From NCBI GenBank assembly GCA_937967755.1, contig CALBTA010000088.1, positions 1 to 5,340 on the forward strand: DNA of 5,340 nucleotides, written 5' to 3'. Source of the stretch: an uncultured Planctomycetaceae bacterium. Its GTDB lineage: Bacteria; Planctomycetota; Planctomycetia; Pirellulales; Pirellulaceae. The position numbers and the translations under genes are program-made. The notes under the pieces are model-generated. The model was not told the origin of the DNA. It saw nothing but the letters and a program-made list of their open reading frames with translations, and made no database searches. This document shows positions 1 to 5,340 of the stretch, in pieces (positions within the stretch are counted from its first letter, which is position 1; each line of letters begins with the position of its first letter).

Positions 1-848
1 CCGCCACCGAGTAGCGTCAGAAATACCGTGTTGTTTCCGGGGCGGTCGGTGTTCAATATCGCCGCGCAAATGGTGGCTTCGTAGGCGGCTTCCAAGACAA
101 GCTTCGCGAACTCTGCCCATTGTGCGGAAGGGACGCGCGAATAGGCAACAGGCAGGGCCGAGCAGTAGACCTGGGTAACGCAATGCCGACAATCGCTCAG
201 AGTCACCTGCGTATTCGATTGCACACCAACGAGGATCAAATCCCTGAGGGCATCGCGCTGTTGTTCGTCCGCGTGCCGAAGTTTGTCTGTGATCTCGGCC
301 AGGCCCTCTTCCGTTGCCAGCGCGTAGCCGTTGACCATCTTCCAAAGGCGGCCATCAGAGTTGCCCAGCGCTTCGCCAAGGTCCTTCAGGCAATCAATCT
401 GATGGTGTTCCGACTGTCCGATTTGACCATTCACGGGAATGAAGTAGTTCCGGTAAATTGTTCCCGCACCCCCGGCGATGGCACACGCCGGCCCCTGCGT
501 TCGGTCGTTCGCGTAGATTCCGACGCCGCACTCCGGCGTGACGCTGGGCGAGAGCATCTCCAGCAGGTTGAATTGCGAGGCGACTTGAAACAAGGCTCCC
601 GCGTTTTGCTCGTCCGTATGAAGCTGTTGAACGTCGGCAACGACCTCGCGAATCGTCGTCGGGCTACGCTGGGCGGTCACCAACTGCAAGCAACTGCGCA
701 GCTCCGCCAACGTGGGCGTCTCCAAGTCGCCGTAGGTGTACTGCTTGCCGTTGACGTGTGAAGTGATCACATCGCCGGCCACCGCCAGATTTTCGCGAAC
801 TTGATCCGGCGATTCCTCAGCAAAGCCGGTAAGCGTTTCGAACCACAT
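1..848 (-). CDS. Conserved uncharacterised protein, possibly macro-domain-like (3' end beyond window)
   Basis: The frame reads open from an ATG at 848-846 to the window edge (282 codons plus a partial Gly) with no stop, so the C-terminus lies outside. The start is bounded upstream by an in-frame TGA at 900-902, and 19 bases separate it from the stop of the preceding gene. Visible features are an N-terminal MWFETLTGF, a glycine/alanine-rich core around residues 84-136 (GALFQVASQFNLLE, then DRTQGPACAIAGGAGTIYRN), a Cys/His cluster near 220-229 (C220, H222, C223, C229), and a final stretch NNTVFLTLLGGG. From memory this pattern matches a widespread uncharacterised bacterial family. The 'QVASQFNLLE' segment and the terminal 'LTLLGGG' resemble the ligand-loop parts of macro (ADP-ribose-binding) domains, but that is an inference. 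No signal peptide or membrane segment is seen, so it is probably cytoplasmic. I am confident it is coding and unsure of its function. Confidence 0.82.
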   Translation of the reverse strand, partial: MWFETLTGFAEESPDQVRENLAVAGDVITSHVNGKQYTYGDLETPTLAELRSCLQLVTAQRSPTTIREVVADVQQLHTDEQNAGALFQVASQFNLLEMLSPSVTPECGVGIYANDRTQGPACAIAGGAGTIYRNYFIPVNGQIGQSEHHQIDCLKDLGEALGNSDGRLWKMVNGYALATEEGLAEITDKLRHADEQQRDALRDLILVGVQSNTQVTLSDCRHCVTQVYCSALPVAYSRVPSAQWAEFAKLVLEAAYEATICAAILNTDRPGNNTVFLTLLGG

Positions 849-867
849 GGTGCGCCCATAAAATTCG

Positions 868-1299
868 TTATCGTTTCGTAGAATACGCCGGCAGCGGTGT
901 CAAATCGGGTTCGATGAACCGGGTTTTTGCATCAGGGTGCGACCGGCGCTGGGGGGAGTAGAACAGCCGCAAGATGTGCTTGGTCAGCAGTTGCGGGTGC
1001 GTTTGGCAGAACGTTTTGGCATCAGGTGTGGGGAACGTCTCGCCATAGGCATCCATCGTAGCGCGAACCAGTTGCATGAATGCGTGCGTCGTCGTTTCAT
1101 TGTAACCTTCTGTCGGCCCATCGGGCACATCATTGGCCGCATTGAGCGCCTGGATGCCCTTTCGCATTTTCAACAAGGCGACATCGACCGGATGGTCGCG
1201 CAGATACATGTACGCAACTTTTAAGTGAGCTTCGTGCGTCCAATCGGCCTGCGGAAGCGTGCAGTCTTCGAACTGTTGTATGAGCTGGCGGTCTTCCAT
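868..1299 (-). CDS. Conserved small protein of unknown function with WTHEAHL motif
   Basis: This is a complete 143-residue frame from ATG (1299-1297) to TAA (870-868). It has no signal peptide or membrane segment, so a cytoplasmic location is likely. Motifs that stand out are WTHEAHL at residues 20-26, preceded by a Cys and acidic residues (FEDC, 10-13); a basic helix MRKGIQALN at 45-53; GYNETTTHAF at 65-74; and a C-terminal FIEPDLTPLP at 128-137. I recognise the pattern (Trp-x-His-x-x-His-Leu, then Gly-Tyr-x-Glu-Thr) from a widespread family of small uncharacterised bacterial proteins, where the second motif is commonly GYHET; here residue 67 is Asn. H22, E23, H25 and E68 could bind a metal or form a small active site, but this is inference. 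It starts 14 bases after the stop of the TfoX-like gene and precedes the macro-like gene by 19 bases. No good Shine-Dalgarno sequence is seen. Confidence 0.85.
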   Translation of the reverse strand: MEDRQLIQQFEDCTLPQADWTHEAHLKVAYMYLRDHPVDVALLKMRKGIQALNAANDVPDGPTEGYNETTTHAFMQLVRATMDAYGETFPTPDAKTFCQTHPQLLTKHILRLFYSPQRRSHPDAKTRFIEPDLTPLPAYSTKR

Positions 1300-1313
1300 C
1301 GGAGATGACTAGA

Positions 1314-1715
1314 CTATTTCTTCTTCGCCGGCATCTTCTTGGCGGTTTTCTTTTTCGGCGCGCGGCGATTTGTGGGTTTGGGCTTGAGTGAACTTGCGTA
1401 GTCGAAGCTCTGCCCGAAGTACTTCTTGAGTCGCTGCGTCTTCTTCAGCAGCGACGCGGGAACAACGACGTACTCTTTCATCGTCCGCCCGTGCTGAACG
1501 CAGAGCGACGTCTTGTGCTGCTTGAGGAAAGCCTCGCGTTCAGCTTCAGGAAGCCGCAACGCCAGCGTGCCGTCGCTGGTTAAAAAACTGAACATGTGCC
1601 CGTTTACCGAGGTATACGGCATACTCGCGCCCTTGCGCTCGACCTGGGGAATCGTCGCGACCAATCTTTCAAACGCCTGCAATCGATCGGCAGGTATGTC
1701 GGTCTTCTTGGCCAT
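1314..1715 (-). CDS. TfoX N-terminal/YjbR-like small protein with lysine-rich tail
   Basis: This is a complete 133-residue frame from ATG (1715-1713) to TAG (1316-1314). The globular part spans about residues 8-110. A helical start is followed by 'ERKGASMPYTSVNGHMFSFL' (26-45), 'GTLALRLPEAEREAFLKQ' (49-66) and 'MKEYVVVPASLLKK' (79-92). This order (a met-phe strand, a strand ending in an LRL/LK-type segment, then a basic strand) fits the TfoX N-terminal/YjbR-like fold, a small alpha/beta domain found in competence regulators and many stand-alone proteins of unknown role. The last 23 residues (111-133) hold ten Lys and two Arg with Pro and Ala, like the tails of histone-H1-like and some planctomycete DNA-associated proteins; nucleic-acid binding is an inference. 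It follows the exonuclease gene by 36 bases. Nothing suggests secretion. The fold assignment is moderate and the function unknown. Confidence 0.82.
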   Translation of the reverse strand: MAKKTDIPADRLQAFERLVATIPQVERKGASMPYTSVNGHMFSFLTSDGTLALRLPEAEREAFLKQHKTSLCVQHGRTMKEYVVVPASLLKKTQRLKKYFGQSFDYASSLKPKPTNRRAPKKKTAKKMPAKKK

Positions 1716-1751
1716 GGGGAAGGGATCCCTGGTCGGGTAAGTGATGGTGCG

Positions 1752-2270
1752 CTAGCTGAACCTGATCTTCAGCCCCATCTCTTTCATTTGCAACAGGGCT
1801 TGGGCATTGCCCATCGCGTCGTCGACCGGGTGGTGCGTGTGCCTGGTTTTGCGAAGGTGCTTGAAGTTTACGAACGTGTCTTGCTGCATTCCTTTGTAAA
1901 GCGAGCCGAGGTTGGTCGAGCTAAACCCGAACGGGTTTTTGCCCAGAAAGTGGTGGAAGTACCAATTGATGAATTGCCAGTCGAAGCCGTTGTTGTCCGA
2001 GACGAACAGAATCCGCCCATTGCAGTTTGATGACAGCCACGACCGAAACTCTTCCATCACGTGCTTCGGGTCGTCGAACGCCAGGCACTCTTCCCGCGAA
2101 AAGCCGCTGACCGCCAGGGCGTCGGGAATGAACTGATCGGATATCGGCTTCAACTTGCCGTAGAACGTGCGGTTCAACTCCGGTTCCACAACCACCGCGC
2201 CGAAACAAACCATCGAGTAATCGCCGGGGATTGGGCCATCGGCTTCGACGTCTACCATGATGTACGGCAT
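1752..2270 (-). CDS. DEDDh-family 3'-5' exonuclease (RNase T/DnaQ-like)
   Basis: This is a complete 172-residue frame from ATG (2270-2268) to TAG (1754-1752). All catalytic positions of the DEDDh superfamily are visible. ExoI is VDVEADGP, with D7 and E9. ExoII is NNGFDWQFI, with D97. ExoIII is HHPVDDAMGNA, with H146 and D151 in the H-x4-D spacing. Such enzymes remove nucleotides from 3' ends of RNA or DNA by a two-metal mechanism, with the His as general base. The protein is a single domain with no polymerase, UvrC-like or BRCT extension. Its length is near that of stand-alone RNase T/oligoribonuclease-type enzymes, so a role in RNA 3'-end trimming or DNA proofreading/repair cannot be separated. 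A cytoplasmic location is expected. The gene begins 5 bases after the stop of the membrane-protein gene, so translation is probably coupled; only a weak purine run (GCGGAA) precedes it. The exonuclease call is firm, the substrate is not. Confidence 0.93.
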   Translation of the reverse strand: MPYIMVDVEADGPIPGDYSMVCFGAVVVEPELNRTFYGKLKPISDQFIPDALAVSGFSREECLAFDDPKHVMEEFRSWLSSNCNGRILFVSDNNGFDWQFINWYFHHFLGKNPFGFSSTNLGSLYKGMQQDTFVNFKHLRKTRHTHHPVDDAMGNAQALLQMKEMGLKIRFS

Positions 2271-2275
2271 GATTG

Positions 2276-3004
2276 CTAATTCCGCTCTACGGTGATGACG
2301 ATCTCGTCGAAGTTGTCTTGATGTACGATCCAGAACTGGTCGAGTTCATCGTTGTTCAAATACCCGAAGCGGCCTTCGGACCGGCGGCTGGCGTATTTTT
2401 GAACCAGAGCTTCGAGGTTTTCCGGAGGAATCGAAAACTCGAAAGCGTCCATGTCTTCCTCACGCGTGCCGACGGTCACCCGCGAGCGGATCAGCACTTC
2501 GATACTTGCCAGTCCCCGCTGCTTTCCAAACAGTCCCAGCAGGGCGGTTCGTTCCGCAACGTCGTTGGTGGTCGCCTGCGGCATTCCTTCGGTTAGCAGT
2601 TCGGCCTGCCGCTCTGCTCCATACCTACTCAGTTCGAAGTCGATGTCTTGTAGAACGGTCACCCGCGCGGTCAACGGGCCGCCCGGTTCCCTGGTCACGT
2701 CGATGTAGTCCAGGCTGTAAAAGATTGTGTCGTCCTCACCGAAGATCGCCCGGGCCAGCCTGGTCACGGTGTCTTCGTCGGAGAACGATTCATCTTCAAC
2801 GATCGACGTCAGCGCCTTGTCCAATCGGGCCTTGCGTTCGGCTTGCTCCCGCGCGTGGTTGGCGCTCATCCAGTCGCCGATTAACGAGGTATTGAGCACC
2901 ATGTAACAGCCCGAAGGCAGGCCGCAACAGGTGAACAATACGGCGAGGCACGCGATGGCGGCGAACCACTTTTCGTTCTTGGTAAGCGGTTCATCTTTCG
3001 CCAT
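2276..3004 (-). CDS. Hypothetical membrane-anchored protein with one N-terminal TM segment
   Basis: I chose the ATG at 3004-3002 (242 residues, MAKDEPLTK). A TTG two codons upstream (3010) would add only two residues; a GAGAG seven bases before the ATG supports the choice. The stop is TAG at 2278-2276. Residues 1-12 are charged, and 13-37 form a hydrophobic segment starting WFAAIACLAVLF. It contains C26, C27 and C33 but no good lipobox, so it is read as a signal anchor with the rest outside the cytoplasm. Residues 46-68 are a charged helix, possibly coiled coil. The remainder is mixed alpha/beta and acidic, with strands such as LTARVTVLQDIDFEL and a closing DEIVITVERN. I do not recognise a family. 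It lies 24 bases downstream of the MoxR ATPase, where DUF58 or VWA genes usually sit, but no MIDAS (DxSxS) or DUF58 signature is seen. Being a client or partner of MoxR is an inference from position only. Confidence 0.85.
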   Translation of the reverse strand: MAKDEPLTKNEKWFAAIACLAVLFTCCGLPSGCYMVLNTSLIGDWMSANHAREQAERKARLDKALTSIVEDESFSDEDTVTRLARAIFGEDDTIFYSLDYIDVTREPGGPLTARVTVLQDIDFELSRYGAERQAELLTEGMPQATTNDVAERTALLGLFGKQRGLASIEVLIRSRVTVGTREEDMDAFEFSIPPENLEALVQKYASRRSEGRFGYLNNDELDQFWIVHQDNFDEIVITVERN

Positions 3005-3028
3005 AGACAACTCTCAGGCCTGCGATGT

Positions 3029-4051
3029 TCACGCAAACTTCTCAATTTCCGGCGCCGGCGTGACTTTGATCAGCCGCTCGACCACGTCGTCAGTGTTCAT
3101 CCCTTCCGCTTGGGCTTGGAAGTTACAACTAATGCGGTGGCGCAGCACCGGCACAGCGATCTTGCGGACATCGTCGATCGAAACGCTGAAGCGGCCTTCC
3201 ATCGCGGCCAGGGCCTTGCCGCCGTTGATTAAGAATTGCCCTGCCCGAGGGCCGGCGCCCCAGTCGATAAGTTCCTTCACGAAGTCGGGCGCCGAGTCGT
3301 CCTTGGGCCGCGTGGCGCGGACCAGGCGGGCGACGTATTTGATGATGTACTCGCTGACCGCCACGCTGCCGACCAGTTTTTGAATATTCACAATCGCCTT
3401 GGCCGACAACACCTTGTTCACTTCCGCTTTGTCCTGCCGGGTGGTCGACGCCAGAATCTGTTCCTCTTCATTGAGCGACGGGTAGTCAACCTTGATGTTG
3501 AACATGAAACGGTCAAGCTGTGCCTCGGGCAGCGGGTAAGTTCCCTCTTGCTCAATCGGGTTTTGCGTGGCGATGGTGAAGAACGGCTTCGGCAAGTCGT
3601 ACGTGGTGCGGCCGATCGAAATTTCACGTTCCTGCATCGCTTGCAGCAGGGCGGCTTGGGTCTTGGGCGGCGTGCGGTTAATCTCGTCAGCGAGCAAAAT
3701 GTTCGTGAAGATCGGGCCTTCGACAAACCGGAAGTTCCGCTTGCCATGCTCGTCTTCCTCCAGCACGTTCGTGCCGGTAATGTCCGACGGCATCAAGTCA
3801 GGCGTAAACTGAATCCGCTTGAACTGCACATCCAGAATGCGGGCCAGCGTCGAAACCATCAGCGTTTTCGCCAGCCCCGGAACGCCTTCCAGCAAGCAAT
3901 GCCCGCGGGTGAAGATGGCGGCGAACATCTGTTCGATGACGTCGTCCTGCCCGATGATGACCTTCTGCAGTTCCTGCTGCATCAACTGCCGATGCTGCGA
4001 AAACTCTTGCAGGATTTCTCCTAACGAACGCTGCTGTTTGGGTTGAGACAA
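3029..4051 (-). CDS. MoxR-family AAA+ ATPase
   Basis: This is a complete 340-residue protein, close to the normal MoxR length. Motifs in order are: the MoxR leader KVIIGQDDVIEQ (30-41); Walker A GVPGLAKT (56-63); Walker B ILLADE (118-123), followed by INRTPPKTQAALLQAMQE; sensor 1 in ATQNP (161-165, N164); the arginine-finger region AQLDRF (178-182, R181); and the sensor 2 region GAGPRAGQ (266-272). A C-terminal lid follows, ending RLIKVTPAPEIEKFA. MoxR proteins are cytoplasmic ATP-driven chaperones that mature or activate protein complexes, often with a VWA- or DUF58-containing partner. The apparent start is TTG at 4051. An in-frame TAG lies five codons upstream, and the next ATG (3982, residue 24) would remove a helix usually present in the family, so I prefer TTG. 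The stop is TGA at 3031-3029. The gene begins 12 bases after the cytochrome-like gene ends, which suggests an operon. The partner is not obvious. Confidence 0.96.
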   Translation of the reverse strand: MSQPKQQRSLGEILQEFSQHRQLMQQELQKVIIGQDDVIEQMFAAIFTRGHCLLEGVPGLAKTLMVSTLARILDVQFKRIQFTPDLMPSDITGTNVLEEDEHGKRNFRFVEGPIFTNILLADEINRTPPKTQAALLQAMQEREISIGRTTYDLPKPFFTIATQNPIEQEGTYPLPEAQLDRFMFNIKVDYPSLNEEEQILASTTRQDKAEVNKVLSAKAIVNIQKLVGSVAVSEYIIKYVARLVRATRPKDDSAPDFVKELIDWGAGPRAGQFLINGGKALAAMEGRFSVSIDDVRKIAVPVLRHRISCNFQAQAEGMNTDDVVERLIKVTPAPEIEKFA

Positions 4052-4063
4052 GGGTGTCGCTTT

Positions 4064-5340
4064 CTATCGATCGGCGGAAATGACGGCAATTTCAATCAGC
4101 AATTGCCGAACATTATACTGCGAATCGACGAATGAGCGATGCAGGTCGCTAAGAGTGTTTTCTCCGAAAGCAGCGGCTGGCTGTTTCACCGTGTGGTGAA
4201 AAAGCTGTTCGATGAACGCCCGCTGGGCCGCCTCGCTGCCGGCGGCATATTCGGCCAGATCGCGGCCAGAGGTCAGCCGCAGCGTTTGCCCGCCGGCGGT
4301 TTGGAAATCGCTGACCGGGTCAATCGGTTTGTCCTTCTCCGTCGTGCGATAGCGGCCGACCGCGTCGAAGTTTTCCAGACTGAACCCCAACGGGTTGATG
4401 ATGCTGTGGCAGCTTTGGCAACTGGTGGCTTTGGTTAGCTCTGTCACCTTTTCCCGCATCGTTAAATGCGGATCGAACTTCGCGTCCTCAAACAAAATGG
4501 CGTTGGGCGGCGGGTTCAGCGGGCGGCCAAGCAGACGCCGCGAAGCGAACACGCCCCGGTGAATCGGCGATGTGCTGTTGTGGTAAGACAGCGACGCCAG
4601 AATGTAAGGGTGCGTCACCACGCCAGCCCGTTTGGCTTCGCCGGACTTGCTTTTGGTGAACGCGCCATTGCGCACAGCATCGGCCGGCACGTCGATATGG
4701 TAGTACTTCGCCAGACGCTCGTTGACGTACCAATCCTCGGCGAGCAACAGCTGGCGGTAATCGGCGGCATCGCTTTCCAGGAAATCGCTGATGAACAATT
4801 CCAGCGACGTTCGCAAGTCGGCGGTCAGTTGTTCGTCAAAGCCGGCAAACGTTTCGGCATCTTTGGCCAGATGCTCGGTGTCGTTCAGTTGCAGCCAATG
4901 TTCAAAGAACCGCCGCAGCTTCGCCTTCGCCCGTGGGTCTGCCGCCATCCGTCGCGCCTGCGACAAGATTTGCTCGCGCGATTGCAACTGGTTGCGCCCC
5001 GCGGCTCTGCGCAGCGGTTCGTCCGGGATCGAATCCCACAGCGCGAAGCTCAACCGGCTGGCGATGGTGAAACTATCGCGCTGCTCGTTCTCGCCCGGCA
5101 AATTCACGTACAAAAAATACGGCGACTTCAACGTCATCAAAGTCGACCGATTGAGCGAGGCTTCATCTTCATTTGCCGTATCGGCGAAGTGCGTAGCAAC
5201 ATAGGCTTGCCGCTGCGCATCGTTCAGCGGCCGCCGAAACGCGCGCTCTGCGAAGCTCGCACAGAACTCTTCCAACTTCTGTCGGCGATCAGGCGTATCG
5301 CTGCGCACTTTGGCGAGCGCGTCGAGGTGCTTCACGGCCC
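4064..5340 (-). CDS. Planctomycete cytochrome-like protein, DUF1592/DUF1588/DUF1585 (5' end beyond window)
   Basis: The frame is open through position 5340, so the N-terminus is missing; the stop is TAG at 4066-4064. A GTG at 5335 is only the first possible start codon in the window and is almost certainly internal, since full family members are much longer. Counting from that GTG: the end of DUF1595 (about 15-75, FAERAFRRPL), DUF1592 (about 60-215, TLMTLKSPYFLY and SRLSFALWDSIPD), DUF1588 (about 233-340, RAGVVTHPYILA, RGVFASRRLLG, and CQSCH at 306-310, then NPLGFSLENFDAVGRYR), and DUF1585 (about 350-423, FHHTVKQPAAAFGE). CxxCH is the covalent c-haem attachment motif, which implies export to the periplasm, although the signal peptide would lie outside the window. 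The family is abundant in Planctomycetota; electron transfer linked to polymer breakdown has been proposed but not established. Such genes are usually followed by DUF1552, yet here MoxR follows after 12 bases. Confidence 0.95.
   Translation of the reverse strand, partial: AVKHLDALAKVRSDTPDRRQKLEEFCASFAERAFRRPLNDAQRQAYVATHFADTANEDEASLNRSTLMTLKSPYFLYVNLPGENEQRDSFTIASRLSFALWDSIPDEPLRRAAGRNQLQSREQILSQARRMAADPRAKAKLRRFFEHWLQLNDTEHLAKDAETFAGFDEQLTADLRTSLELFISDFLESDAADYRQLLLAEDWYVNERLAKYYHIDVPADAVRNGAFTKSKSGEAKRAGVVTHPYILASLSYHNSTSPIHRGVFASRRLLGRPLNPPPNAILFEDAKFDPHLTMREKVTELTKATSCQSCHSIINPLGFSLENFDAVGRYRTTEKDKPIDPVSDFQTAGGQTLRLTSGRDLAEYAAGSEAAQRAFIEQLFHHTVKQPAAAFGENTLSDLHRSFVDSQYNVRQLLIEIAVISADR

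Larger units (their letters stand above)
1..5340 (-). other. Co-directional gene run, candidate operon
   Basis: Seven successive genes share the minus strand, with gaps of 12, 24, 5, 36, 14 and 19 bases in transcription order. I see no inverted repeat followed by a T-run in any gap and no clear -35/-10 pair. The promoter, if single, lies beyond position 5340. Internal promoters inside coding sequence cannot be excluded. Shine-Dalgarno sequences are weak or absent throughout, which is not unusual for planctomycetes. Close spacing suggests shared transcription but does not prove shared function. Confidence 0.6.

Noticed and set aside
120..761. 213-residue plus-strand open frame
   Set aside because: It lies opposite the minus-strand gene at 848-1. 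Its product is Arg/Val/Leu-rich without recognisable motifs, and the direction conflicts with all neighbours.
1300..1313. Terminator or promoter in the short gaps between genes
   Set aside because: The gaps are 5-36 bases, with no stem plus T-run on the minus strand and no convincing -35/-10 pair.
1596..2030. 144-residue plus-strand open frame spanning the gap between two genes
   Set aside because: It overlaps the antisense of both the TfoX-like and exonuclease genes and has no motif of its own.
2276..3010. Lipoprotein assignment for the membrane protein, from the CC at residues 26-27
   Set aside because: The residues before the cysteine (L-F-T) do not fit a normal lipobox, and a hydrophobic stretch continues past it; a signal anchor fits better.
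3236..4024. 262-residue plus-strand open frame
   Set aside because: It lies entirely antisense to the unmistakable MoxR gene. Its product is low-complexity and rich in Arg, Gln and Asp, as expected for a shadow frame in GC-biased coding DNA.
4064..5335. GTG at 5335 as the true start of the cytochrome-like gene
   Set aside because: The frame is open beyond it to the window edge, and the family has further N-terminal domains and a signal peptide, so the gene is 5'-partial.

Overview
The window looks like chromosomal DNA from a member of the Planctomycetota, or a close relative. The main evidence is the partial gene at the right end. It encodes the C-terminal half of the large 'planctomycete cytochrome' proteins (DUF1595-DUF1592-DUF1588-DUF1585 with a CxxCH haem motif), a family strongly expanded in that phylum. 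The DNA is moderately GC-rich by eye. I see no insertion sequence, CRISPR array, tRNA or rRNA.

All seven genes I can support lie on the minus strand, so transcription runs from right to left. In that order they are: (1) the 3' part of a DUF1592-family cytochrome-like protein (5340 to 4064, 5' end outside the window); (2) a MoxR-type AAA+ ATPase with every canonical motif (4051 to 3029, apparent TTG start); (3) an unrecognised protein with one N-terminal membrane segment (3004 to 2276); (4) a small DEDDh 3'-5' exonuclease (2270 to 1752); (5) a small protein resembling the TfoX N-terminal/YjbR fold, with a lysine-rich tail (1715 to 1314); (6) a conserved small protein of unknown function with a WTHEAHL motif (1299 to 868); (7) a long open frame that leaves the window at position 1 (848 to 1), recognised as a conserved uncharacterised protein with possible macro-domain character. 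Gene 7 has no stop inside the window and lies opposite a long but spurious plus-strand frame, so a simple ORF caller would miss it.

The gaps between genes are only 5 to 36 bases. I found no convincing promoter or terminator between them, so the whole stretch could be one co-directional transcript. No gap comes near 300 bases.

How the genes work together is uncertain. The MoxR ATPase and the adjacent membrane protein could form a chaperone/client pair. This is notable because the usual MoxR partners (DUF58 and VWA proteins) are absent downstream. The last four genes are small, apparently soluble proteins, including a nuclease and a possible ADP-ribose-related protein. They could form a functional set, or simply be a directon of accessory genes. 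Nothing in the sequence alone proves a new system.
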